Source of the DNA: Arthrobacter sp. CJ23
GTDB taxonomy: Bacteria > Actinomycetota > Actinomycetes > Actinomycetales > Micrococcaceae
NCBI RefSeq assembly: GCF_024741795.1
Contig: NZ_CP102950.1
Span: 2,914,001 to 2,978,000, forward strand
Length of the DNA: 64,000 nucleotides
Direction: 5' to 3'
The translations under genes were made by a program, and so were the position numbers. This document shows, piece by piece, positions 9,173-16,517 of this stretch (position 1 is its first letter; each line of letters opens with the position of its first letter). The notes below the pieces were generated by a model. The model saw only the letters and a list, made by a program, of their open reading frames with translations, was not told the DNA's origin and made no database searches.

Positions 9173-9633
9173 TGTCCGGCCAGGCAAGCTCGTCCTCTGT
9201 GCGCCTCGCCGCCGAGACCTGGGAAGCGCTGTTCCGTTCCCAGGTGGCGGTGATGCGGCGGCTCCAGGCCGCACCGGCCTTCAAGAAGATGCCGGCCAAG
9301 GAGTACGACGTGCTGTTCACGCTCTCCCGCTGCCCCTCCGGCAAGCTGCGCCTCAACGAGATCAACGACAAGGTCCTGTTGAGCCAGTCCAGCCTGAGCC
9401 GGCTGGTGGACCGCCTTGAGAAGCGCGGGCTGGTGGCCCGGGAAGCAGCGCCCGACGACGGCCGCGGGGTCCTGCTCGAACTCACCGAGGCGGGTCTCGA
9501 GCTGCAGAAGACGATCGGCCGCGAACACGTCCGGGACATCGCGGACCTGGTGGCGCCGGCGTTGACCGCTGCCGAACAGCGCGAACTGCTGCGCCTGACG
9601 GAGAAGCTGCGGGCTTCGGTCAGCGGCCACTGA
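9172..9633 (+). CDS. MarR-family transcriptional regulator
   Basis: 153-residue winged-helix regulator. The helix-turn-helix and wing are clear around residues 45-95: LNEINDKVLLSQSSLSRLVD, then RLEKRGLVAREAAPDDGRGV, the typical MarR wing with DDGR. It is translationally coupled to the upstream flavin oxidoreductase (ATG overlaps its TGA) and probably controls that operon through the palindrome at 7981-7992. The ligand is unknown. It is followed by a hairpin shared with the convergent transglutaminase gene. Confidence 0.88.
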   Translation: MSGQASSSSVRLAAETWEALFRSQVAVMRRLQAAPAFKKMPAKEYDVLFTLSRCPSGKLRLNEINDKVLLSQSSLSRLVDRLEKRGLVAREAAPDDGRGVLLELTEAGLELQKTIGREHVRDIADLVAPALTAAEQRELLRLTEKLRASVSGH

Positions 9634-9639
9634 CTGCGG

Positions 9640-9670
9640 CTGCCGTGCCGGGCGGTGACCGGCACGGCAG
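9640..9670. terminator. bidirectional hairpin between convergent genes
   Basis: CTGCCGTGCCG at 9640-9650 pairs with CGGCACGGCAG at 9660-9670 around a 9-base loop, in the 53-base gap between the MarR gene and the convergent transglutaminase-like gene. No T tract follows. Confidence 0.65.
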
Positions 9671-9686
9671 ACTGCCTGGTGCAGCG

Positions 9687-10493
9687 CTAGTGCAGGACGA
9701 CGAGCTTGGCCGGATCCTCTTCCGGCTGCTCGCCGGCCACCTCGGCGGTGACCTTCAAGGTCTTGAGTGACAGGCTTCCGCCCACCGTGGACAGGAAAGC
9801 GGTGTCCGAGGAGTCGCGTCCGGCGGTGATGCGGAGCATTGCCTCCCGCGGCGCCAGCCCGGTGGGGTCGATGACATGCCAGGCGCCGTTGATGTGTGCC
9901 TCGGCCACGGCATGGAAGTCCATGGGGCTCAGCCCGGGCGCGTAGACGGCGGTGAGCCGCGCCGGGACGTCCTTGGATCGCAGCAGCGCGATGGCCAGGT
10001 GCGCGAAGTCGCGGCAGACGCCCCTGCGGTGCAGCAGCGTCTCCACGGCGCCGTCGGTTCCGCGCGAGGAACCGCTGACGTACCGGAGTTCGCCGTTGAC
10101 CCAGTCGCGGACCGCCTGGAGCAGTTCTTCGCCGCGCAGGCCCCCGAATTCGGCGTAGGACGTGGGAAGCAGCCGGTCCGATTCCGCATAGCGGCTGGGG
10201 CGCACGTACCTGATGAGTTCCATCTGCGAGGATTCATCCGGAGCGCCGAAGCCCACCACGGTTGCCTGGTAGTCCACGGTGACTTCGCTGGGCTCGGCGA
10301 ACTCCATGTACTGGAAGCGCCCGCCATGGTGGTCCGTGAGTTCCGCGAAGGGAACATCCAGCCCGTCCACCGTGATGGACAGGGTCTCAGTCAGTGATTC
10401 GTAGCCCGGATTGCTCGCCACGGCGATGGCCATGGCCACTTTGGTGTCGGCGACGGTCTTGAATAGCAGCTTGGCAGAAACGTTGCGTTCCAT
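9687..10493 (-). CDS. transglutaminase-like cysteine protease-fold protein
   Basis: 268-residue protein with an N-terminal beta-rich domain (about residues 1-110) and a transglutaminase-core domain. The catalytic triad is intact: C160 in HRRGVCRDFAH, H194 in MDFHAVAEAH and D209 in HVIDPTG. There is no signal peptide, so it is cytoplasmic. Bacterial members of this group act as peptidases or amidases more often than as cross-linkers; the substrate is unknown. Such genes often accompany ATP-grasp/DUF403 clusters, but no such partners are visible here. ATG at 10493. Confidence 0.85.
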   Translation of the reverse strand: MERNVSAKLLFKTVADTKVAMAIAVASNPGYESLTETLSITVDGLDVPFAELTDHHGGRFQYMEFAEPSEVTVDYQATVVGFGAPDESSQMELIRYVRPSRYAESDRLLPTSYAEFGGLRGEELLQAVRDWVNGELRYVSGSSRGTDGAVETLLHRRGVCRDFAHLAIALLRSKDVPARLTAVYAPGLSPMDFHAVAEAHINGAWHVIDPTGLAPREAMLRITAGRDSSDTAFLSTVGGSLSLKTLKVTAEVAGEQPEEDPAKLVVLH

Positions 10494-10565
10494 GGATCTC
10501 CGGGGTGTGGTGCGGCACGACAGCCCCCGATGTCGCCGTTGTCTTCTTGATCAGCCAACCGCGGA

Positions 10566-11396
10566 CTACAGATTGACCTTCAGAGACAGTAGCATCCGCT
10601 GGACGTTTGCGAATTCCGGGCTTTGCTCGACGTACTTGGCTGCCTGGTCCAGGGTGTCGAAACTCTTGGCCGGAGCAACCTTTTCGTCGGCCGCAAAGGC
10701 ATGAATGGCGGCCAGGTCGCCGAAGAAGTAGTCTCCCTGGCCTGCCGGGCCCTGCACCCGGTTCCTCAGTTCGCAGGCCTGCCCGTCCGCCCCGGCCACC
10801 ATGTTGGTGATGCCGTAGGAGCCGAAGAACCTATAGCCCTGGATGACCCGGAACACGGCGTGCGGCGTGATGGTCCCGGCCTCTGCGGAGTGCGGCAGGT
10901 CCATGGGCACGCTGTTGATCACCACATAGGGACGCCCCTCGCCGGCCGGGCAGGCGAGGGGAGCAGCCGCTGCCATTCCCGTGTGCAGAGTGCCGAGGTA
11001 CCGGCCCCCGGCATCCTTGACCACCACCTTCACGGCGCCGGGCAGGGAACCGGCCTCCGGGGCCTCCGACTGGGCGATCCAGTCCCGGGGCAGCTCGAAC
11101 GCCACCTTCTTGGCCGGATCCGTGTACGTCTTCCAGGCCGTTGCCGTGGCGGCCTGCCCGGGAACGGAAGCGGACGGATCCGACGGCGAAGCGGAGGTGG
11201 CGGGCGCGGAACCTTCGCCCGCCGTCGTCGTGCTCCCCGGCTGGGGCGTCCCGCTCAGTGAGCTGCCATTCGAGGAACTGCCGACAGCGGGCTCCGGCCC
11301 GCGCTTCCCTTCCGTGGTGCAGCCCGCCGTCGCGGCCAGCACCAGGACCGCCGCCAGGACCATGGAATGCTTCACGGGGATCCGATTGCCTCTCAT
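10566..11396 (-). CDS. secreted lipoprotein of unknown function
   Basis: 276 residues. The N-terminus is basic and hydrophobic with lipobox ATAGC (C26), followed by a Ser/Gly/Pro/Thr-rich linker to about residue 85, typical for a lipid-anchored domain facing the wall. The folded part begins near WKTYTDPAKKVAFELPRDW and ends with a C-terminal YVEQSPEFANVQRMLLSLKV. It resembles many actinobacterial lipoproteins with a PsbP/LpqN-like fold, but I cannot name a family. On the minus strand TAGGCT lies about 7 bases before ATG 11396, suggesting a near-leaderless message. An alternative start at the downstream GTG would still keep the lipobox. Confidence 0.72.
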   Translation of the reverse strand: MRGNRIPVKHSMVLAAVLVLAATAGCTTEGKRGPEPAVGSSSNGSSLSGTPQPGSTTTAGEGSAPATSASPSDPSASVPGQAATATAWKTYTDPAKKVAFELPRDWIAQSEAPEAGSLPGAVKVVVKDAGGRYLGTLHTGMAAAAPLACPAGEGRPYVVINSVPMDLPHSAEAGTITPHAVFRVIQGYRFFGSYGITNMVAGADGQACELRNRVQGPAGQGDYFFGDLAAIHAFAADEKVAPAKSFDTLDQAAKYVEQSPEFANVQRMLLSLKVNL

Positions 11397-11480
11397 GCGG
11401 CCAGCCTAGCGGCGCGGGCCGGGAGGGGCGGCAGGACCGGCAGCGTTTCGCAATCCCGGGTCCGCGTCCGCCCCTCGCAG

Positions 11481-11539
11481 GGGCCCACGATGCCAGGGTT
11501 CCCTGGCCGAAGCGAAGCGAGGTTAGGGAGGCATTGGGG
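11481..11539 (-). repeat. single diverged copy of the 59-bp intergenic element
   Basis: Reads gggcccacgatgccagggtt on the plus strand, then a core gccgaagcgaagcgaggtta, and ends gcattgggg. It aligns end to end with the minus-strand version of the element at 4472-4588 with scattered substitutions. It lies between a divergent gene pair (lipoprotein and DUF1684 protein). Confidence 0.7.
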
Positions 11540-11554
11540 ATTAGGCTGGGGAGC

Positions 11555-12226
11555 ATGGCTCCCGATCATTTTGATGAGGCTGAGGACATACTGCCGGAGA
11601 TGTCGGCGGTGGATATCGCGGACTGGCGCCTGCGGACGTTCGCCCTGTACGACGCCGTCCGCCGGATCGCCGCAACGGACCCCTTTGAAGCCCATGTCTA
11701 CTGGCGCCAGGAGCGGGACCGCATGTTCGCCACGCATCCCGCCTCCGCACTGACACCGGCCATGAAGGCGGAGTTTTCCGGGCTGCGAACAGCCGACTAT
11801 GATCCCGCGTTCAGGCTGTATGCGGCACTCTCCGGCGAGGGGGCCGGGCAGGAAATGAACGTCCGGACCGGCACCGACGGCGTGGTGCCCTTCGTGCGGC
11901 TGGGCACCTTCGAGCTGCCCGGCCTGGGAGCGCTCGCCGCGTGGCGGCTCCGCAGCTACGGCGGCGGGATTTTCGTCCCGTTCCGCGATGCCACGGCCGG
12001 GAAGGCCAGCGGCAGCTACGGCGCCGGCCGGTACCTGCTGGACACCGTCAAGGGCGCCTTCCATGGTGTCCGCGGATCCGACGGCGGCCAGGAGTTCATC
12101 CTGGACTTCAACTTCGCCTACAACCCATCCTGCGCCTACAACGAGGCCTGGGCCTGCCCCCTGGCCGGCCCGGACAACCGGCTCGCGGCTGAGATCCCGG
12201 TGGGAGAGCTCTACCCCGTGTTGTGA
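11555..12226 (+). CDS. DUF1684 family protein
   Basis: 223-residue cytoplasmic protein. It carries the DUF1684 signature region FVPFRDATAGKASGSYGAGRY (a region around residue 145, quoted within limits as FRDATAGKASGSYGAGRY) and LDFNFAYNPSCAYNEAWACPL near the C-terminus, including the typical YNPSCAYN segment. An N-terminal part reading YWRQERDRMFATHPASAL matches the family's 'W...RD.....PLT' area. Function is unknown. ATG at 11555 is preferred because ggggag is just upstream and a TAGGCT box lies at 11543-11548; the frame upstream is antisense to the lipoprotein. Confidence 0.85.
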   Translation: MAPDHFDEAEDILPEMSAVDIADWRLRTFALYDAVRRIAATDPFEAHVYWRQERDRMFATHPASALTPAMKAEFSGLRTADYDPAFRLYAALSGEGAGQEMNVRTGTDGVVPFVRLGTFELPGLGALAAWRLRSYGGGIFVPFRDATAGKASGSYGAGRYLLDTVKGAFHGVRGSDGGQEFILDFNFAYNPSCAYNEAWACPLAGPDNRLAAEIPVGELYPVL

Positions 12227-12278
12227 GGTCCGCTTTACGTCCTGCGGGCATGCCAGGGACGTGGAGCGGGCCCCGCAA
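12226..12278 (+). repeat. left copy of an inverted repeat pair flanking the DM13 gene
   Basis: Contains ccgctttacgtcctgcggg, then gggacgtggagcgggccccgcaa. The element at 12962-13015, read on the minus strand, has the same order of blocks: aggcctcctttacg, then ggacgtagggcgggccccgcaa. The final 14 bases (gcgggccccgcaa with one base before) are identical. It starts at the DUF1684 stop codon. Confidence 0.65.
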
Positions 12279-12342
12279 AACGGTAATCGGACGGTAATCC
12301 TTGGCGCCCCCACGGGATGCCTCCCGCGCCTAGCCTTAAAGC

Positions 12343-12942
12343 ATGACGCCCCGACTCCGCACAGCCATCCGCCGCCACCGCGCGGCCGCCACGGTGGCCT
12401 GCATCCTCCTGCTGGCGGCAGTGGCCGTGGGGGCAGCCCTGTTCCAGCCGTGGAGGCTCTTCACCAGCAGCCTGGTGGACGAGGCCCTGCCGGGCACGAC
12501 GGCGGCAGCCTCCGCCCCGCCGGCCACTACAGCGCCAGCCGGCACGGCGCCGTCGGGCATGGAAACCAGTACGCCGGCACCGTCCAGCCCGGCGCCCGCG
12601 GCGCCCGTCTTACTTTCCAGCGGGGCCTTCCAGTCCCAGGAGCATGCCACCAGCGGAACGGCCAGTCTGCTCAGGCTCCCGGACGGCAGCCACGTGGTGC
12701 GGCTCGAGAACCTGGCCAGCAGCGACGGGCCCGATGTGAAAATCTGGCTGAGCAGCCTGGAGGCGGGCGGGGACTGGTTCAAGTACCGTTCCGGCAGCTA
12801 CCTCGATCTTGGGCCCATCAAGGCGACGCACGGCAACCAGAACTATGCCGTGCCGGCCGGCACCGACCTTTCGGGGCTGAGCACGGTGGTGCTCTGGTGC
12901 GACCGCTTCAGCGTGGCCTTCGGTTCCGCGGCGCTGGGGTGA
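12343..12942 (+). CDS. membrane-anchored DM13 domain protein
   Basis: 199 residues. One N-terminal membrane helix (about residues 15-36, TVACILLLAAVAVGAALF) is followed by a long Ala/Pro/Thr/Ser spacer (about 48-88) and a DM13 domain (about 92-198). The DM13 hallmarks are LENLASSDGPDVKIWLS, the segment YLDLGPIKATHGNQNYAVP and a C-terminal VVLWCDRFSVAFG with the conserved cysteine. DM13 is proposed to act in extracellular electron transfer or redox at the cell surface; that is family knowledge, not shown here. The gene is flanked by inverted copies of an intergenic repeat. Confidence 0.85.
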   Translation: MTPRLRTAIRRHRAAATVACILLLAAVAVGAALFQPWRLFTSSLVDEALPGTTAAASAPPATTAPAGTAPSGMETSTPAPSSPAPAAPVLLSSGAFQSQEHATSGTASLLRLPDGSHVVRLENLASSDGPDVKIWLSSLEAGGDWFKYRSGSYLDLGPIKATHGNQNYAVPAGTDLSGLSTVVLWCDRFSVAFGSAALG

Positions 12943-12961
12943 ATTTCTTCCGCTGAACGAC

Positions 12962-13015
12962 TTGCGGGGCCCGCCCTACGTCCGTGGGAGTGTTCTTGGA
13001 ACGTAAAGGAGGCCT
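12962..13015 (-). repeat. right copy of an inverted repeat pair flanking the DM13 gene
   Basis: Plus strand ttgcggggcccgccctacg followed by tccgtgggag and, at the far end, cgtaaaggaggcct. This is the inverted counterpart of 12226-12278. The pair encloses only the DM13 gene. Confidence 0.65.
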
Positions 13016-13045
13016 CGCAACGAGCGGAGGACGTAGGATGTCTTC

Positions 13046-13894
13046 ATGACTGTCAGCGCACCCCGCCGCCTTGCCCGCGTCCGCCCGCTCTCCGCGGTTG
13101 CCCCCGACGAGCACTTCTTCGTGGCGAACGATGCCCCGGACTTCGCCTCCGGGGCCGGCCGGGCCTGGACGGTCATCGATTCCCCCTTCACGGGCTCCCG
13201 CGCGAACACCAACAGCCCGGCCCGGCCCGGCTGGGAGAGCGGCACCGTGGTGGACCAGGACTCGTTCACCTTCCTCGCTCCGTCGCTTCCCGTCAACGTT
13301 TTCGGCATGGCCCACAACACGGGGCAGCCCGGCCGCGATCTCCCGCCGCAGGCCTTCCACAAGGCGGCGTCCAGCGTGATCGGCCCGGGTGAGGCGATCG
13401 AGCTGAGCTCAGCGGTCGGTTACGTGGACCCGGAAGCTGAACTGACCGTCGTCGTCGGCCGTACTGTGCGCGGCCTGACGCTGGAGACCGCCCGCAGCGC
13501 CATCCTGGGCTTCACCATCGGCAACGACGTCTCGGCGCGCGATCTGCAGAAATCGGACGAGCTGTGGATCAGCGCCAAGAGCCAGGACACCTTCACCCCG
13601 GCCGGCCCGTGGATCGTCACGGAACTCGACGATTCGGATTTGTCGATCGGCATCGTCCACAACGGCACGGAGCTGAAGGCCGCCAGCAGCGCCGACCTCG
13701 GCTGGAAGGTGGACGAAATCCTGGTCTACCTGACCTCCTTCATGACCCTGCAGCCCGGCGATCTGGTGCTCACCGGCTTCCCCGCCGAATGCGCCCGCAT
13801 CCAGCCCGGAGACACCGTGGTGTGCCGCGTTGAGGGCATCGGCGAACTCAGCAACCCGGTCAAGGCAGCTTCCTGGGAGGAAACCCCCGCCTGA
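13046..13894 (+). CDS. fumarylacetoacetate hydrolase family protein
   Basis: 282-residue FAH-superfamily enzyme (hydrolase, hydratase, decarboxylase or isomerase of 2-oxo acids or acylpyruvates; metal-dependent, cytoplasmic). The C-terminal catalytic domain shows EAELTVVVGR, FTIGNDVSARDLQ, then SQDTFTPAGPWIVT and LQPGDLVLTGFPAE, the standard order. The N-terminal region FGMAHNTGQPGRDLPPQAF with the following SSVIGPGEAIELS corresponds to the 'KP.sal.gp' segment, here with H-K-A. The exact reaction cannot be told. It precedes gtrA-like gene by 17 bases, in the same direction. Confidence 0.85.
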   Translation: MTVSAPRRLARVRPLSAVAPDEHFFVANDAPDFASGAGRAWTVIDSPFTGSRANTNSPARPGWESGTVVDQDSFTFLAPSLPVNVFGMAHNTGQPGRDLPPQAFHKAASSVIGPGEAIELSSAVGYVDPEAELTVVVGRTVRGLTLETARSAILGFTIGNDVSARDLQKSDELWISAKSQDTFTPAGPWIVTELDDSDLSIGIVHNGTELKAASSADLGWKVDEILVYLTSFMTLQPGDLVLTGFPAECARIQPGDTVVCRVEGIGELSNPVKAASWEETPA

Positions 13895-13911
13895 TATGTC
13901 AGGCTTAAGCC

Positions 13912-14394
13912 ATGGAGAATGCCGCGGAGACCACACAGTTACTGGAGTCTCCCGGGAAGAAGCCACGCAAACGGCACAGCGGCATCCTCCGCTATCCTGC
14001 CGTGCGGCAGCTGCTGCGCTTCACCGGCGTCGGCGTCATCTGCACCGCAACGTCCCTGGCCCTGTACGCCCTGCTCCGCCAGTGGATCGATCCGCAGTTT
14101 GCCAACGCGGCCGCGCTGATCATCACCTCGGTCATGAATACGGCCCTGAACCGCAGGCTGACCTTCAAGATCACGGGCAGCCGGAAGCGGATGCAGGACC
14201 ACCTGAACGGCCTCATCGTGATTGCGGTTGCCCTGGTCATCACGGGAGGCAGCCTGGGGATCCTGCACTGGTTCCACCCCGGGGCCACGGTCACGGAGGA
14301 GCTCTGGACCACCACGCTGTCCGGCTTCCTCGCCACGGCGGTGCGGTTCACGCTGCTGCGGCACTGGATCTTCCGGCGCGCCCGGCACGTCTGA
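13912..14394 (+). CDS. GtrA family membrane protein
   Basis: 160 residues with four hydrophobic segments, at about residues 38-58, 65-82, 98-120 and 128-148. The core motifs are FTGVGVICTATSLALYALL, then MNTALNRRLTFK and a final LRHWIFRR, which define GtrA, thought to flip or help transfer lipid-linked sugars in the envelope. No glycosyltransferase gene is adjacent. A long inverted repeat begins 15 bases after the stop. Confidence 0.88.
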   Translation: MENAAETTQLLESPGKKPRKRHSGILRYPAVRQLLRFTGVGVICTATSLALYALLRQWIDPQFANAAALIITSVMNTALNRRLTFKITGSRKRMQDHLNGLIVIAVALVITGGSLGILHWFHPGATVTEELWTTTLSGFLATAVRFTLLRHWIFRRARHV

Positions 14395-14408
14395 CCCTTC
14401 TCCAAGCA

Positions 14409-14459
14409 AGTAGCGCCATCTGTCGTTTTGGAGCCTCATAACGACAGATAGCGCTACCT
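14409..14459. repeat. long intergenic inverted repeat between convergent genes (family B, copy 1)
   Basis: Arm 14409-14428 (aagtagcgccatctgtcgtt) pairs with 14440-14459, 18 of 20 positions matching, around an 11-base loop. It separates the convergent gtrA-like and cysteine desulfurase genes and could terminate both. Its flank gttgggcc and the shared tgtcgtt core match the inverted repeat at 47141-47206. Confidence 0.8.
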
Positions 14460-14479
14460 GGTTGGGCCGGGACGCGGGT

Positions 14480-15637
14480 TTAACGTTTGCCGAGCCCCTG
14501 CACGGCCCCGACGGCGGTCTGCACGGCTGCCGCTGCCTGTTCCAGTTCCTCGGCGGTCACCGTCGAGTTGAAGCTGAAGCGCACGGCGGTCTGCGCCACC
14601 TCCGCTTCCAGGCCCAGCGCCAGAAGCACGTGCGAGGGCGCGTCCGAGCCCGCGGCACACGCCGATCCGCTGGAGCAGACCACGCCGAGGCGCTCGAGCT
14701 CCAGCAGCACGGATTCGCCGCTGGTGCCGGGGAAACAGAAGGAGGCCACCGAGGGCAGCCGCTCCGTGCGGTGTCCGGTGAGCAGGGCGCCCGGAACCGT
14801 GTCCAGGATGCTGGCGATGAAGCGCTCGCGGAGCCCGGCAACGCGGGCGGCAAGGTCCGGCCGCTCGGCGTGGGCCAGCGTCAGCGCCGTGGCCAGAGCC
14901 ACGGCACCTGCGACGTTCTCGGTGCCCGAGCGGCGTCCGCGCTCCTGCCCGCCGCCGTGCACCAGCGGCTCGACCCGGATCCGGCCGCGGACGTAGAGCA
15001 CGCCCGATCCCTTAGGGGCACCGAGCTTGTGGCCCGAGATGCTGAGCGCACCCACGCCGAGGGCCTTGACATCGAGCGGCATCCAGCCGGCGGCCTGCAC
15101 CGCGTCCGTGTGGAACGGCACGCTGTGCTCCGAGGCCACGGCGGCCAGTTCGGCCACGGGCTGGACGGTGCCCACCTCATTGTTGGCGTACATGATGCTC
15201 ACCAGGGCGGTCTCCGGCCGGAGTACGGCCCGCAGGGCGTCCACGGAGACCCGCCCGTCGGCGCCCACGGGAAGGACGTCCACGGCAAATCCATGGATCC
15301 GTTCCAGGTACCGCGCCGATTCCTCCACCGCGGGATGCTCGACGGCGCTGATGACCACGCGGTTGAGCGCCGGATCCGCTGCCTGCCGGGCCAGGGCGAT
15401 GCCCTTGATGGCGAGGTTGTCCGCCTCCGTGCCGCCGGAGGTGAAGGTGACCTCGCCGGGGCGGCAGCCGAGCACCCTGGCCACGGCCGCCCGGGCCCCG
15501 GCGAGCGCCGATGCCGCCGCCTCGCCCAGGGTGTGGTGGCTGGAGGGGTTGCCGAACTCGCCGCTCAGGTAGGGCCACATGGCCTCGAGGACCTCGCGGC
15601 GGACGGGCGTGGTGGCGGCGGCGTCGAGGAAGATCAT
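14480..15637 (-). CDS. cysteine desulfurase of the NAD operon (NadS/IscS type)
   Basis: 385-residue pyridoxal-phosphate enzyme that takes sulfur from cysteine as persulfide. The PLP lysine is K204 in SISGHKLGAPKG; the catalytic loop cysteine is C327 in SSGSACAAGS, as in group I (IscS/NifS) enzymes. The start MIFLDAAATTPVRREVLEAM is at the family position. The gene is last in the operon nrtR-nadA-nadB-nadC-desulfurase, 7 bases after nadC. In that context its likely job is building or repairing the [4Fe-4S] cluster of quinolinate synthase NadA, although a wider tRNA-thiolation role is possible. Confidence 0.9.
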   Translation of the reverse strand: MIFLDAAATTPVRREVLEAMWPYLSGEFGNPSSHHTLGEAAASALAGARAAVARVLGCRPGEVTFTSGGTEADNLAIKGIALARQAADPALNRVVISAVEHPAVEESARYLERIHGFAVDVLPVGADGRVSVDALRAVLRPETALVSIMYANNEVGTVQPVAELAAVASEHSVPFHTDAVQAAGWMPLDVKALGVGALSISGHKLGAPKGSGVLYVRGRIRVEPLVHGGGQERGRRSGTENVAGAVALATALTLAHAERPDLAARVAGLRERFIASILDTVPGALLTGHRTERLPSVASFCFPGTSGESVLLELERLGVVCSSGSACAAGSDAPSHVLLALGLEAEVAQTAVRFSFNSTVTAEELEQAAAAVQTAVGAVQGLGKR

Positions 15638-15644
15638 GGCCGCG

Positions 15645-16517
15645 TCAGCCGGCCCTCAGTTCGACGTCCAGGCCCAGGTCGAGCGCGGCCACACTGTGGG
15701 TGAGGCCGCCGATGGAGATGACGTCCACGCCCGCGGCGGCGATGTCCGCCACGGTGCGGAGATTGACGTTGCCGCTGGCTTCCACGATGGCGCGCCCGGC
15801 CACCTGCTTGACGCCTGCACGGAGCTCGTCGAGGCTGAAGTTGTCCAGCATGATGGTGTCCACGCCCGCGGCGAGGACGGGCTCGATCTGCTCGGCGCTG
15901 TCCACCTCCACCTCGAAGTGCGTGGTGTGCCCCAGCTGGGCCTTGGCGGCTGCGAGCAGGGCGGTGAGCTTGGCGGGGTCGCCGCCGGTCATGACGGCCA
16001 GGTGGTTGTCCTTGGCCAGCACGGCGTCGGAGAGGCTGTAGCGATGGTTGGCTCCCCCGCCGCAGCGTACCGCGTAGCGCTCCAGCACGCGCAGGCCAGG
16101 CGTGGTCTTGCGGGTGTCTGTGATGCGGGCCTTGGTGCCTTCGACGAGCTTCACGAATTCCGCCGTCTTGGTGGCGATTGCGCTCATGCGCTGCACGAGG
16201 TTGAGCCCGACCCGTTCGGCCAGCAGCACCGAGCGGGCGCTGCCCCTCACCCGCGCGAGATGGGTTCCGGCGTCGAACGCTTCGCCGTCTGCAAGCAGCA
16301 ACTTCACGTCCGTCTCCGGATCTATGAGCTTCATGGCGTCGCGGAAGACGGTCCCGCCGCTGAACACGCCGGGCACGCGGGCATTGAGCACGGCGGTGGC
16401 CCGGGCCTCGGCCGGGATCAGCAGCTGGGAGGTGATGTCGCCGCTGGGCGCGTCCTCGGCGAAGGCCCGCTCCAGGATGTCCCGGACGGGTGCTGCGGGG
16501 AGGGTCAGGCTAGTCAT
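15645..16517 (-). CDS. nadC: nicotinate-nucleotide diphosphorylase (carboxylating), quinolinate phosphoribosyltransferase
   Basis: 290 residues, normal length. It converts quinolinate and PRPP to nicotinate mononucleotide, CO2 and pyrophosphate. Motifs seen are EDAPSGDITS near the start, then RMSAIATKT, the TRKTTPGLR substrate-binding segment, RCGGGANHRYSLSDAVLAKDN (split here as RCGGGANHR and YSLSDAVLAKDN), and the C-terminal ASGNVNLRTVADIAAAGVD. ATG at 16517 overlaps the nadB stop by 8 bases, so translation is coupled. Confidence 0.95.
   Translation of the reverse strand: MTSLTLPAAPVRDILERAFAEDAPSGDITSQLLIPAEARATAVLNARVPGVFSGGTVFRDAMKLIDPETDVKLLLADGEAFDAGTHLARVRGSARSVLLAERVGLNLVQRMSAIATKTAEFVKLVEGTKARITDTRKTTPGLRVLERYAVRCGGGANHRYSLSDAVLAKDNHLAVMTGGDPAKLTALLAAAKAQLGHTTHFEVEVDSAEQIEPVLAAGVDTIMLDNFSLDELRAGVKQVAGRAIVEASGNVNLRTVADIAAAGVDVISIGGLTHSVAALDLGLDVELRAG

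Noticed and set aside
14462..15703. Long plus-strand open frame opposite the cysteine desulfurase
   Set aside because: It is a GC-skew shadow: Gly/Arg/His-rich, no motif, no ribosome site, wholly antisense to an intact gene. The same applies to long antisense frames opposite nadB, nadA, sbcC, hpaB and the MFS genes.
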